A DNA stretch of 64,000 nucleotides, from the NCBI GenBank assembly GCA_003254905.1, contig QANU01008237.1:594812-658811 (forward strand). Direction: 5' to 3'. The notes under the pieces were generated by a model. It saw only the letters and a list, made by a program, of their open reading frames with translations. It was not told the DNA's origin and searched no databases. The first letter of the stretch is position 1, and each line of letters opens with the position of its first letter. Position numbers and translations under genes: made by a program. Below are positions 48,415 to 59,704 of this stretch, piece by piece. Source of the stretch: Nissolia schottii. Its lineage: Eukaryota; Streptophyta; Magnoliopsida; Fabales; Fabaceae.

Positions 48415-48972
48415 TCACTCCACTGCAGGTGGTTGACTTGGACTTTCAGACTGGCGGGGATGTGGCGGCGTCAAATATTCCTCTGGAGGGAGCACCGGCG
48501 GAAGAAACAGTGGTGGATTTTTGGCAGGAGGGAATGGCGGTGTCACCGGTGTCACAGGCGGCACCGGCGTCACTGACTGAGCATAAGCGCACAACCCGAA
48601 TACGCATATCCTCCCGAAAGGGCAAATTACTCCACACTTACCGCAGTTGAAGGGGTTCATATTTGTGTTCAAGCACAAACGGTTGCAACACTGCCAGTTA
48701 AAAATGCAGCTGAGGCCACACATTCCACAATTTTTTCTGTCTGCCGTGACATCCACGCACCGGTTGTTGCAGCACAGGGACCGCGGCGGGAATTCTCCCT
48801 GGGTGCATATCCACGGCGTGTTCCGGCATCCGGGCAGCCTCTGGTTCACAACAGCAGGGGGTGCATTTCTTGGCTCTGCTTTTGGTATCGAGTTTCCCTC
48901 AATTTTGATTAGCCACAAAAGGAACAATGCCACAATTGCTGAACATAGTGTTTTTCGAGTCATCTTCAACAA
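48415..48972 (-). CDS. STIG1-like secreted cysteine-rich protein with proline-rich tail
   Basis: 185 residues, single exon. Residues 1-27 form a signal peptide (TLCSAIVALFLLWLIKIEG). Residues 49-128 contain 16 cysteines in the Stig1 pattern, with the hallmark CCNNRCVDVTADRKNCGMCG (67-86) and NPFNCGKCG (106-114). Stigma-specific protein 1 family members are apoplastic; some bind receptor kinases or phosphoinositides and act in pistil or cell-wall signalling. From residue about 134 to the end the protein is proline-rich (TPVPPVTPVTPPFPP), resembling a cell-wall protein tail and longer than in most family members. A second Met at position 4 could also be the start. Role of this copy unknown. Confidence 0.9.
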   Translation of the reverse strand: MLKMTRKTLCSAIVALFLLWLIKIEGNSIPKAEPRNAPPAVVNQRLPGCRNTPWICTQGEFPPRSLCCNNRCVDVTADRKNCGMCGLSCIFNWQCCNRLCLNTNMNPFNCGKCGVICPFGRICVFGLCAYAQSVTPVPPVTPVTPPFPPAKNPPLFLPPVLPPEEYLTPPHPRQSESPSQPPAVE

Positions 48973-49483
48973 AGTTGTTGCACCAAGGGTTGGGATTTTG
49001 GATGCCGTATATATGCAAGTTTATGCAAATGTAACTTGCACTTCCCCAACCGTTCTGAGTGACATGATTTCCTTGCATTTCTAGCATGCTTTTATCAAAT
49101 TTTTGTGCTCGGATTGTGTCAGAAAGTGCTGCAGCTTTATCACTTTTATGCTGAAAGTTCCTCAAAATTAGGTAACTTACTTGCATAAATTAATTTAGGT
49201 TCCTGATGTCCTTGTCATGATGCCACCTCCTGAGTCCTGAATCCCAATGCTATCGAATGCATGAACCATGTTACTCATTGTGTAGTGCCAAGCTATCACA
49301 TGAATGGTGATGCATGTTTTTGTCTTATTTTAAAACAAAATAATGATATGGTTAAGCTTGAAACAGAAATTGGACTGAAAAATCTCCCCCTAACACTCCA
49401 TAAGGCTACTATAATGCTCTCGAGTCTTCAACCCTAGCATGAACTATTTTGTGTGTGTAGTGTAATGGTCAGTTTTTTTTTTA
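48973..49483. other. STIG1-like gene upstream region, up to a contig join
   Basis: A minus-strand TATA-like GCATATATACGG lies near 49003-49014, about 35 bp upstream of the STIG1-like ATG. The rest shows no gene. It ends in a T-rich run before the N at 49484. Confidence 0.5.
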
Positions 49484-49484
49484 N
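49484..49484. other. Single-N assembly join
   Basis: N between a T run and an A run; the sequence to its right restarts inside GGP exon 4. Confidence 0.8.
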
Positions 49485-49503
49485 AAAAAAAAAAGAAACA
49501 TAC

Positions 49504-50539
49504 ATTGATGGCAACGAGGCTAGGAGAGTTGTCAACATCAATTGGGGCATTTGGGAAGAACTGGACTTCCCCATCATCGCTGGACTCGAATTGAAAGAGG
49601 ACCTCTTCCTGCCCAACTTTAGTGAAGTTGAACTTGTTCTCATCAAAGGGCTGGAGGACCTTATCAACTCGGAACTCAGTTGGCCTCTTCTTGAGGTGGC
49701 GACCCTCGTTCAGCTGGGCAATGAATCCGTACTCGCCCGGAATCACCTATACCAAAACCACAAAACATGAAACCAAGCCCATAAACAATATACGTGCAAA
49801 CTCAAAAAGCACAAAAACATGAATTACATATGGAAAAAGAATCAATTCTGACCTTGGTTTCACAGGCAGTAACGTCATAGCGAAAAAGACCTCTTTGCAT
49901 GCGATCTTCCCACTGCCATGAAATCATAAGTGACTTTCAATAAAGGTGATTCCAAAACATGATGAATAAAAAACACATGCAACTTGAAAAATATAAAATT
50001 ACTCAAATTGTAATTCTTTCTGCATAATCAGAATCACAAAATTAAATTACCTCTCCAAGAATAAGCGAATCGAGGAAGGCCACAGGAGGCTCCCCACAAT
50101 CCTGGAGGGTCAAGTCCTTCTCTCCCTTGACCTTGTCAACACTTTTAAAAGCATACAAAGGAAGCTTTGCCTCTGCACAAGAACAAAACACACAAACGAA
50201 TCAAACCCCCATCTCAAACATGCCACACAAAAATAAAGCAGAAACATATCCATAATATAAAATACCTAAGCATGTCTAGCTTTACATAATTTCAGGGATA
50301 AATAAACTTAAAATAAAAAAAAAACCTTTTTCCCCTTAAAATTATGTCATTTTAAACGCAAAATAAAGCTAATCCAAACACACTACGTAACAGAACTTCT
50401 CCAAGTAAGTACCTTGAATGCAGCAGCTTTTGAGGCAGTTCCGGCCGCACCCTCCAACAGGGCGAGCAGCATCTCCTGCAGCTTCATCTTTCTGATAATT
50501 CGAAACAACGGTAGGAACCCTCTTAATTCGCAGCATCAT
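49504..50539 (-). pseudogene. Duplicate of GGP exons 1-4 (probable assembly artefact)
   Basis: Exons at 50413-50539, 50051-50172, 49853-49912 and 49504-49746 repeat GGP exons 1-4 of 51918-52955, with introns equally matched. I see only a few differences: two synonymous base changes in exon 1 and a length change in an A run. The block 49485-50555 lies exactly between two single-N joins and lacks exons 5-7, so it cannot encode the enzyme. It is best read as a misplaced contig from the other haplotype. Confidence 0.85.
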
Positions 50540-50555
50540 CTTTTCCCCCCCTTTT

Positions 50556-50556
50556 N
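50556..50556. other. Single-N assembly join
   Basis: N just left of the GGP 3' flank; the sequence to the left belongs to GGP exon 1 plus its 5' flank in the duplicate block. Confidence 0.8.
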
Positions 50557-50830
50557 CAGTAATGTCAGGCCTACATACACTATCCAAATGCACTTAGTGA
50601 ACAAGAAGCTCATGAGAGCAGTTATTACATCGTACTATCATAAAGACCACAAAGCAACACAAGACATAAGCAGCAAATGCATACAAAACACTTGCTTATT
50701 TGGGTCCTTAAGGCACAACATAATCTACTGGAGAAACTTACAGCAACTTCTACCATAGAAGGTATTGATTGATTTGAACAGTAACATAATAATGTAGCAG
50801 CAATGTTCATTGTTGTTCATAAAAGCCTTG

Positions 50831-52955
50831 TTACTGAAGAACAAGGCATTCTTGTGTACCAGCCACCATGGGAGGGCGAGCCTGTGGGTTCACCGCATCG
50901 ACTTCCTCGGGGGTTTCTTCAGTGTTGACATCATCCAACTCGAGAGAGGGAACGGCTTCAAAGATAAGAGCGTTGACTTCTTCAAACCTCTCCTCAGAAA
51001 GGGAGACCTCCGCAAGAAGCCTCCAAGCATTGGCTTCAGACGCCTCATCATAGTCCTTCTTCCTCTTCAGCACCATATGGCCACTAATTTCCCACACGGC
51101 AGGATTCACTTGAGTGTCGAGAAGCTCAGCACTCACTTCTCCCAGGGCTTGTTTCTCTGCATAACACTGTTCACCTATTTGCATTAGTAATCTGAAATGT
51201 TTTCACCAAAAAATAAAAGGATTGAGAAAATTGAGGTATGTTTTTACCTGTGGTAACAGAAAGACTTGCCTTCCACAATCAGCAATGAGAACGTTGTAAG
51301 GAATGTTGTTGTTCTGAAGGCAAATACAAGCATCTGAGACAATGTTTGCTAAATCTTCCAGTGTATCACCGCCCTCAAAGACGAGACCTCTAACAGGATA
51401 ATTCAGCAACTTGGAGATCTTCACACCGGCTTTCAATTTGGCAATTTTCTTAGTGGGAGCCTTCTCAATGGGGAAGGGCATAGCCAAATAATAAGCCTGC
51501 ATAGTTCAAAATCACCAAATTGTAATTCAACTACCGATAGATGATACGAACAATAATGGAGTCATCAATCCACAAAACAAAAAGGCGCTAATCTCAAAGG
51601 TGCTCATGATCCACTACCTGGAAATGAAGATGGTTAATGGTAGCGAAAGCACCCAAGCTATTGTAACCCAAACGAAAATAGGGATTTGCAGCTTCTTCTG
51701 CCATGTGAAGTGCAAGCAAGAAGCTCTCATGATCAATCCTTTGGGGCAAACACTCGAAGATCCGCGGAATCAGCAGCACATGCCCATACTCAATAGGACT
51801 GACCTGTTAAGAGAATATAAATAGAAAAAACATTGTCATATATAACATTGATTAGTCCATTCTAGTCTTAATGAACCATCAATCAAAGCTATAATCTAAA
51901 AAAAAAAAGAAACATACATTGATGGCAACGAGGCTAGGAGAGTTGTCAACATCAATTGGGGCATTTGGGAAGAACTGGACTTCCCCATCATCGCTGGACT
52001 CGAATTGAAAGAGGACCTCTTCCTGCCCAACTTTAGTGAAGTTGAACTTGTTCTCATCAAAGGGCTGGAGGACCTTATCAACTCGGAACTCAGTTGGCCT
52101 CTTCTTGAGGTGGCGACCCTCGTTCAGCTGGGCAATGAATCCGTACTCGCCCGGAATCACCTATACCAAAACCACAAAACATGAAACCAAGCCCATAAAC
52201 AATATACGTGCAAACTCAAAAAGCACAAAAACATGAATTACATATGGAAAAAGAATCAATTCTGACCTTGGTTTCACAGGCAGTAACGTCATAGCGAAAA
52301 AGACCTCTTTGCATGCGATCTTCCCACTGCCATGAAATCATAAGTGACTTTCAATAAAGGTGATTCCAAAACATGATGAATAAAAAACACATGCAACTTG
52401 AAAAATATAAAATTACTCAAATTGTAATTCTTTCTGCATAATCAGAATCACAAAATTAAATTACCTCTCCAAGAATAAGCGAATCGAGGAAGGCCACAGG
52501 AGGCTCCCCACAATCCTGGAGGGTCAAGTCCTTCTCTCCCTTGACCTTGTCAACACTTTTAAAAGCATACAAAGGAAGCTTTGCCTCTGCACAAGAACAA
52601 AACACACAAACGAATCAAACCCCCATCTCAAACATGCCACACAAAAATAAAGCAGAAACATATCCATAATATAAAATACCTAAGCATGTCTAGCTTTACA
52701 TAATTTCAGGGATAAATAAACTTAAAATAAAAAAAAAAAACCTTTTTCCCCTTAAAATTATGTCATTTTAAACGCAAAATAAAGCTAATCCAAACACACT
52801 ACGTAACAGAACTTCTCCAAGTAAGTACCTTGAATGCAGCAGCTTTTGAGGCAGTTCCGGCCGCACCCTCCAACAGGGCGAGCAGCATCTCCGGCAGCTT
52901 CATCTTTCTGATAATTCGAAACAACGGTAGGAACCCTCTTAATTCTCAGCATCAT
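50831..52955 (-). CDS. GGP: GDP-L-galactose phosphorylase (VTC2/VTC5 type)
   Basis: Converts GDP-L-galactose to L-galactose-1-phosphate, the first committed and rate-controlling step of plant ascorbate synthesis. Exons in order: 52829-52955, 52465-52586, 52267-52326, 51918-52160, 51618-51803, 51248-51496, 50831-51166; GT-AG, in phase, 440 residues, the usual length. Start MMLRIKRVPTVVSNYQ is the conserved VTC2 N-terminus. GCGRNCLKSCC follows, then QLNEGRHLKKRPTEFRVDKV. The HIT-type active site is H242/H244 in INHLHFQ, with FRLGYNSLGAFAT before it. NPAVWEISGHMVLKRKKDYD and AWRLLAEVSLSEERF lie near the end. The leader carries a non-AUG uORF (53135-53332) known to repress translation when ascorbate is high. 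The first or second Met could start the protein. Confidence 0.96.
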
Positions 52956-53134
52956 CTTTCCCCCCCTTTTTTTCTCTTCTATATTCTCAGCAAACTAAAC
53001 CCCCCCAACAAAAACCAACACCAACAACAAACAACTACAAACACCTTTAACGAGATCTCACTAAAAATTGCAGCTTTACACCTTAAAAGAAAAAAAAGAC
53101 TCAAGAACCAACCAGAGAAGCTTAAACTAACACA

Positions 53135-53332
53135 CTACACTACAACTACAGAGGAGGAAACAGAGGAGGAGCCGCCACCAGCGAGGAAGAGGAGATCAGA
53201 GGGGCTACCACCTTCAGAAGGCAGAGCGCCACGCCCACCGTGCGGCGAAGGGTTGGACTCAACTACGCCACAACCCTTGCGTCGTACAGCTCGGGCATGA
53301 AAGAGGAACCGAGAAACCCTGAAAATAGCCGT
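53135..53332 (-). promoter_or_regulatory. Conserved non-AUG uORF in the GGP leader (ACG start, 65 codons)
   Basis: On the minus strand an open frame runs from ACG (53332-53330) to TAG at 53135, about 180 nt upstream of the GGP start codon. It encodes AIFRVSRFLFHARAVRRKGC, then ESNPSPHGGRGALPSEGG and SPSDLLFLAGGGSS. This matches my knowledge of the GGP uORF of many plants, which starts at a non-canonical ACG, stalls or diverts ribosomes when ascorbate is high and so gives feedback control. There is no in-frame ATG before the ACG. Composition is far more GC-rich than the surroundings, as expected for selected coding sequence. Confidence 0.85.
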
Positions 53333-53576
53333 GATGTCTACAACGCCTTCAACCACCGGGTATCAACCCACCCTAACAATTCAATTCTCTCTCTGTTTTT
53401 CTTCCTTTTTTCCTCTCTTCTTATCTCGGATGAAAAACAGAGGAGGTTTTGTTACTCAGAATTCGAATCCGGAAGCGACCCAACATGCAGAGAGGGGGGA
53501 AATTTGGAGCTTTGGGAATGGGGAATGGTTTTATGATGTGGGGGTATGAGAGGTAGAGAAAGGGGGAATGTAACGC

Positions 53577-53584
53577 TATATATA
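53577..53584 (-). promoter_or_regulatory. Probable TATA box of GGP
   Basis: TATATATA on the minus strand, in the context CTTCTATATATAGCG. It implies a transcription start near 53545-53550 and a leader of about 590 nt containing the uORF. A GA microsatellite (about 53706-53724) lies further upstream. Confidence 0.55.
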
Positions 53585-53759
53585 GAAGATAGATAAGGGA
53601 AGAGGGAAAGAAAGTGTTGTGGCTGTGAATGTGTGTTGTGGAATGGGAATGAACGAACGTGGGGGTGGTCTGAGCCGGGTAGTGGTACAATACAAGAGAC
53701 AATTATGAGAGAGAGAGAGAGAGTTTTTTCTGAAATTCAAAGGGGGTGTGTGGTTTGAT

Positions 53760-55759
53760 TGCTACTTCTTTTTGGAGAAATTCTCTTTTTTTTTTTTTCG
53801 GTTTGCAAAGTATATTTGATGTGTGTTTTAAAATTATTATTAACAATTAATTGTTTAATTTTTATATAATTTTTTAAATATTGTAAATTAAAATGAGCTA
53901 TTAATAGTATTTTTAAAATATATATTAAATATATTTTTAATATATATTTAAAAACATTCAAAAATTTCTATTGATTTGATGATGATGGGTTTTGAGTCGT
54001 TTGACCGTACGCCAATTGGCACTTGCCGGGAAGATGGTCCACGACGGGCGTAACAAGTGGACATGGGCACTGTTAGGTTGTGGTTGGAAATAGATTCTAT
54101 CAGTTCCAAAAAAAAAAGGTATCATTATGTTATAAGAAATAAATATTAAAATAATTTAAATAAGTAGAATATTTTTAAAATTAGTAAATTTAAATGTTAG
54201 GATCATTTTTTTTATAACATAATCAAATATGATATTTTTTAACATGAGATAATTTATTTTTGTTGGAATTAGAGGTATTTGGGATCTTTCTTTAATTTGA
54301 TTTGTTGTTAAGAGTGCCCTCAAATTATCAATTGAGGCGATAAAATTCACACATAATATAAATAATAAAAAAAATAACAGTGAGAGATTACATTTAAGAA
54401 TAATTTACAACAAATTAAATTTAGATGATATTTTTAGGATATTTGTGTTTAGGTAGTGCTGAAGCCTCCTAACTCATCTTCCTAAAATCAAAACATGAAG
54501 ATTATATAAATATTACTAATGTGCCTTGACTCACACAAAGTATCCATCAAGTATTAAATCTAATGATTTTCATGAAAAAAAATTAAGTTTAAAAAAAATA
54601 TATAACTTGTGCACAAATAATACACCGTAACAAGTACTCAAGTGATATTTGCTATTGCAATTCCAAAAGAAAGGTATAAAAAAGTATAAACTTGATTCAT
54701 GCCAACATTTACCTCTTCAGTTTCATTCTCTAAATCTCGATCAGTGTTCAACTTTTTTACAATCACACTTAAATCTAGTGTCATGTTCATCAATCTCATG
54801 TGAGGATGAGAAAAAGGCCTTCATGCCATCCTCCTCTAAACTGTCAAAACTATTTATAAGCCATTAGTTTTGTAGAATTATTAAATGTCAAAGTGGTTAT
54901 AGTTTTTTACTCTCTTGCCCCTGCTACAGGAACTAATAACCAAAATACTCCCGTTTTAAAACATATTACAGGACTACCCCCCTTTCTGCTGACGTGGCAG
55001 GATTCGCCAACGCGGTTGGTGAATTCAGGTTGAATTCGCCAATTGCGTTGACGAATTTGGGACAAAAAAATTTTGACGGGAAATTCAATATATGTGAAAA
55101 TCATGGTCTTCAGATAAGCTACAAAAATTCAAAAAATAATCTTGCAAAACGGCCAGGACGCTCTTTATCGTGCGCGCGGGGGGTGGGGGAATCCATCGAT
55201 TTGGCCTTCGAAGGGTCCAACCGGCTTGGACTCATGCGCGCGAGCCCAACTCCCTTCTCAACTCTTTTTACCAAAACAACAACTACTAAAAGTATATAAG
55301 CACTTAAAAGGTTTGTGAGCTAACCAATGTGGGACTAGAGTTTTTTGAAATACAAAGCTTATGGCATTGAGCAATTAGATGAGAGCATGTGGGTGAGGTT
55401 GTTTCACTAGTTACGATAGGGGCAACGACTCACGAGACTGCAACGAAGAGGAAGACAACAAGCGTATGTATGTCGAGAGCAGCCCTAGAGTAAGAAGAGG
55501 AAGTCGCGATTGGGTTAATCATGCCACGTGCGTGTGTGTGGCATGTGACTTGCTACATGGTCAAGTTAATTATATGTCAGCAGTTAACTACTTAACATAA
55601 TAGCAAATACTAAAACCTTACAAAAAAATTTATGAGGGAAGATTTTTACCAAAAAATTTATGAGGGATAAAACGCAAAATTCAAAATTTATGAGGGATTA
55701 AAAACATATTTAACCATTTAAAAAATGAGGTATACACTTTAAAAAATAAAAAAGTGTAT
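53760..55759. other. Upstream of GGP, no gene seen
   Basis: AT-rich to 54900. The part at about 54910-55300 is more GC-rich with two open frames, but no recognisable protein. It may be an old repeat fragment. The whole stretch recurs at 60150-62150. Confidence 0.4.
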
Positions 55760-55802
55760 AGGAAAGTCCCACATCAATTCGGTCATTTTTAACTGTGAGC
55801 AA

Positions 55803-55929
55803 AGTTAGTCTCTGCGTACTTAGTCACACTTCATAATTACGGTTAAACACATTTTTAGAAGTGTATAGGAAGAGAGAAAGTGACGATAACTGCACTTATG
55901 AAGTGTGGCTAAGCACAGAGTGACTAATT
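55803..55929. repeat. Foldback element, imperfect arms about 43 bp
   Basis: The left arm includes GTACTTAGTCACACTTCATAA and the right arm TTATGAAGTGTGGCTAAGCA, near-perfect complements over 20 bp. Weaker pairing extends outward to AGTTAGTC and GACTAATT. The same structure occurs in copy 1, where the solo LTR has split the right arm. Confidence 0.65.
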
Positions 55930-56164
55930 AGGTCGATATTTAAAAACGATAAGGATTAAATTAGACATTTTCTTTTGTTAAACACCAAATTAACTCATTA
56001 GTAATTTAACAGGGACTAAATTGAACCTCACTATAAAAATTTTAATGATTCGGATTAACACATATGTATAATTTGTCATGTTAAATTTTTATCAATTGTT
56101 AAGATTGCATTTTACCCTTTTTTTTAAGGTTTCTCCTTCCGTACCTATCTAATTTGATAAGTAT

Positions 56165-56166
<2 letters not shown>

Positions 56167-56200
<34 letters not shown>
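56167..56200. repeat. TA dinucleotide microsatellite
   Basis: Uninterrupted TA repeat of about 17 units. The same tract recurs in the right-hand duplicate at about 62566-62599. Confidence 0.9.
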
Positions 56201-56202
<2 letters not shown>

Positions 56203-56335
56203 TGTCCTTGTGTAATCAAATGGTTGGCTAATAAATTTATAAAATTTAATTTTTTTTAAAATAAAATAAGAATAACATGCAGTACACCTAACAGATAACA
56301 ATTGAGGTTAGAGTACCAATATTCATATTATATAA

Positions 56336-57163
56336 GAGCCGTGATTATTGCACACCCGATGCACACCTGGGGCAATAATTACCTACAGCGCCTTGGTCCC
56401 AACAAAACGGCAAAACGTACCCCACTCTCTCAAAACGTGCGTGTGTCACATGCTCTCTCATTAAATCCCTTAGCACCTCAACTGTTCACATTTTGTAGAG
56501 AAGCGTGAAAACCTTTCTTCTCCCACGACATAACCCTCTTGTCTTCATCCCACGAACATCACCCTCTCGTCTTCCTCTCAGTCACTGCTTCTTCTTCCTC
56601 CTTCTTCTACAATCACATTTTTCAACCCTTCCTAGACACAACCATCATGTTATGATAAGACACAATCATTTTATTATAAGAGACCTAACTGTCATTTTAT
56701 TTTAGACTTAACCTAATAAATTTGTAAGACATGACCATTATTTATCTTTAGACACAACCATCATGTATGATAATTCACTGAATAATTATCTTCCAACAAT
56801 GTGAGTTGGGGTGGCGCCGTCGTAGCATTGTTGAAACTTTCCAACAACTCCATGAACAATAGCTCCTTGCCAAAAAAATTTAGTGGATTCGTCGTCAACG
56901 GCTCCATGAACCAATATCAAAACAGATCAAAATCACATAACAGATCGAGAAATTAAAAAGAACAAGCAACAACGAAACGATAAATCAGAGCAGATCAAAA
57001 TGTAGAGAGAATGAGAAAACGGAGTGGGAGGAGCAGTTATCTCACTGAAGAAGGTGCGTGGTTGGTTAGGGCGAGCAGTTTGCTGACTCAACCGATGGTT
57101 TTAATGAAATAGGATGGGTGTGCAACATGTGTTCAAGCACTAAGTGTGCAAGAATAATTATCC
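56336..57163. mobile_element. Related Mutator-like non-autonomous element, 828 bp
   Basis: The left end GAGCCGTGATTATTGCACAC and the reversed right end GGATAATTATTCTTGCACAC are similar inverted termini, and the right end matches that of the element at 42296-43200. The interior shares AACAGATC / AACGAAACGA segments. The flanking 9-mers (ATTATATAA and TATAATAAA) are not identical, so the target duplication is not confirmed. No transposase. Confidence 0.6.
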
Positions 57164-58203
57164 TATAATAAAGGTATTGGAGCAATCCCCTTTTTTTAAT
57201 CACAAATTACGTTAGATTGAAAACTTTCAGATAGATCAGTGGTTATCTTTGTCTTGGAAGTTGGAACAAACAAACATGAAAATTTCTTGCCATGTGAATG
57301 ATCCCTCCTTAGATTCCAAATCTTGTACCGTATTTTTTTACTTTTTATAGTTTTTTTTCCCTTTAATTGGTTAGCTGATATCTCCATCCCCAAGCGACCA
57401 TAGCAAATCACCGATGTCAAAATTTATTTAAGGGAGTTGAACCTGAAAATAAATAACTTATACACCATGGTAAAGTATACTAGTTATTTTCAACTTATTG
57501 TTATAAACTTTAGGCCTTGTTATATACTGTTTTTTCAAAAGAAATTAAACATTGAAACTGAAAGCAAAATTTAGATACTTCTTGATTTTGTTTGTTATTA
57601 TAACAAACAAATAAACAAAACAAATAAAAAAAAACCTTAAGAATAACACGCATGTCATAAACTTACATTGTTAATATCAACCCAAATAAACAAGAAATAA
57701 GTAGTATAATTACAAACTAGCCTTGATATATATGGCATTACAAAAGACTATGATGTAGTGCTATTCTTTAAGATATATGCATACTCATCATAAGTCGTAA
57801 GGTGCACACGCCGTCATATAATGTACTTGCGTAGGCATAATGAATATAGTTTGTAGATTGACATTATTTTGTTCATCATCTCCTGATAAATTTCCGAAGG
57901 TCTTGATATTGTAAAAACTTGTTTTACCATTATACTCAGGCAACGATGAATCCACATAAAAATACCTCTGATAAATTTTTGAGGGCCTGCCTCACTTAGT
58001 TCCAACCCCGGCTGGCCATATTGGCAGGTGTATGAGTATAATGAGTGCAATAACCACTTTCATCTCCAGTTTCACCTATTCCATTTCCAAATATATAAAA
58101 GTAGAACTCGACCATTTTTTGAAAATTGTAACTCATGGACCTATAGTGGATAAAGGAAAATGTATTTTGTGATGCATGAATATATACATATATATATATA
58201 TAT

Positions 58204-58204
58204 N
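58204..58204. other. Single-N assembly join
   Basis: N at the end of a TA run; homology with copy 1 continues on the other side, so little sequence is missing. Confidence 0.75.
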
Positions 58205-58612
58205 GTACAAAAATTTTAAAATAATCTAAATCTAAAAAAAAATCTATTTTCAATATTTGTATAAACTAAAATAAATAACTTCTACTTTTTTTTCTTCAAT
58301 TTTTTCAACAATGTAAAAAAAAATAGTCACCTTTTAAAAAAAATCTAAAACAAACACATAAATATAATATAATGCAACTTCAGATTGTGTCATGATTAAC
58401 TGTAACAATCTTTAAAATGTCCAAGTTAAAGATCAAAAGCTAATGTTCAATCGAAAATAAGACGGAGGCTTAAAATTATAGTTAATTTAAGGGATTGGGA
58501 ATGATCTAGTAGTGACAATCATAAATAGTATGCATGAGGTCATAGGTCATTGCAACGGATGTGCTCAGAAAAGGTAATTAATTTGTTTTACATGATCACA
58601 ATATATACCAAT

Positions 58613-59127
58613 TGATAAGTGCACAAGGGGACAAAAATAATAAATAAATTGTATATTAAGTCACTATAGGACAATATGGAGATTTCAACATATTACAAAT
58701 TGACGTTATCTTATTCAGATTATGTTAGGTCATTATCTTATTTTAGTTATTTTTTTTATTATTTATTTTAAGTATTTAGAGTATTTTTGTTTTATTTTAT
58801 TAACCTAATCTTAGGTGTATTGTTATGGGGCTTATCTTTAGTTTAAATTAAGCTTATTTCTAGTTTAAATTATGTTTATCTTTTATTTTATCTTTAGTTT
58901 AAATTTGAATCTAGTGTAAGAGGGATATAAATACCTTCCTTTAGTGAGAAATAAGAAGCACAATATTTTTAAGAATAAAATTTGAGAGAGTTTTCTCTTA
59001 TTCTAGTTCTTCAAAAAACATGCTGAGCTTATAAATGGATAACTCCACTGTGGTGTTCAAAATTTGGTATTCTTAGTTCTTATTGAGTCATATACAAGAG
59101 TTAAGAATCCTCATTATCTCAATTATC
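58613..59127 (+). mobile_element. LTR-like sequence, interrupted on its right
   Basis: Begins TGATAAGTGCACAAGGGG exactly where paralogy with copy 1 ends. A promoter-like GATATAAATACC near 58925 is followed by a CT-rich stretch, as in a Gypsy-type LTR. Its right side is cut by the next LTR. Confidence 0.45.
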
Positions 59128-59703
59128 TGTTGGTCTTGGTAACCAATACCCAAGAGGGGGGTGAATTGGGTATTTAAGAAATTATTCCAATTTCGACAAA
59201 TATTGCATTTTCATGCAATCAACGTTACTACGCAGCGGAATATAACAATTAAAGGTGTAATATAAGCACACTCAATTATGTTTGTAATAAAACAATAAGA
59301 TTAGCAGAGCAACTTATAAACAATTATCAACAGATGCAATTCTCAAATATGCAAGACAATAATATAAGTTTGCAATAAATAAAGAGATAGAGTTAGAGAG
59401 ATTGCAAATAGTGATTTATCCTGGTTCGACCACCCTTGTGATCTACGACCAGTTCCCAAACGTCTTGCTCAAGATTTCTCTACTATCATCAAGCTTCTAA
59501 CTTAGGTGCTTGACAAACCTTTACATCCAAGAGCACTCCTCACACTTAGGATCTCCCACCTTTGTGTAGAAGCCTCAAGAACCAAACCTTAGGGATACCA
59601 CACCCTAAGCAACTAGAGGGATACCTCACCCTCTTTACAAGTGTATGAAAATTTTGTGTTTGATAAGAAACTCTCTCAAGAGTAGATAATACAAATTGAA
59701 GCT
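59128..59703 (+). mobile_element. Partial LTR, nested, cut by a contig join
   Basis: Begins TGTTGGTCTTGGTAACCAAT followed by AAGAGGGGGGTGAATTGGG. A later CCTGGTTCGACCACC segment is typical of LTRs of large legume copia-type elements. It stops at the N at 59704 without reaching a CA terminus, so the rest of the element is missing. Confidence 0.5.
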
Positions 59704-59704
59704 N
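59704..59704. other. Single-N assembly join
   Basis: Left of it is an LTR; right of it the sequence restarts inside the GGP leader (equivalent to 53312). Confidence 0.85.

Larger units (their letters stand above)
55760..58612. repeat. Dispersed intergenic repeat, copy 2
   Basis: Collinear with 39290-44260 once insertions are removed. It lacks both the solo LTR and the 905-bp Mutator-like element of copy 1, but has its own extra segment at about 56117-57187. Homology stops at the TG of the LTR starting at 58613. Confidence 0.75.

Noticed and set aside
48647..49084. 145-codon plus-strand ORF
   Set aside because: Antisense of the cysteine-rich STIG1-like gene; no family features of its own.
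49504..53316. Two tandem GGP genes
   Set aside because: The left copy has only exons 1-4 and is bounded by single Ns; an assembly artefact explains it better.
53421..53702. 93-codon minus-strand ORF upstream of GGP (repeated at 59814-60095)
   Set aside because: It overlaps the GGP TATA box and microsatellite, has His/Ser/Pro-rich low-complexity composition and no recognisable domain.
54994..55299. 101-codon ORF, exactly repeated at 61391-61696
   Set aside because: Repeated only because the block is duplicated; starts with a non-ATG codon and shows no domain. Kept as non-coding.
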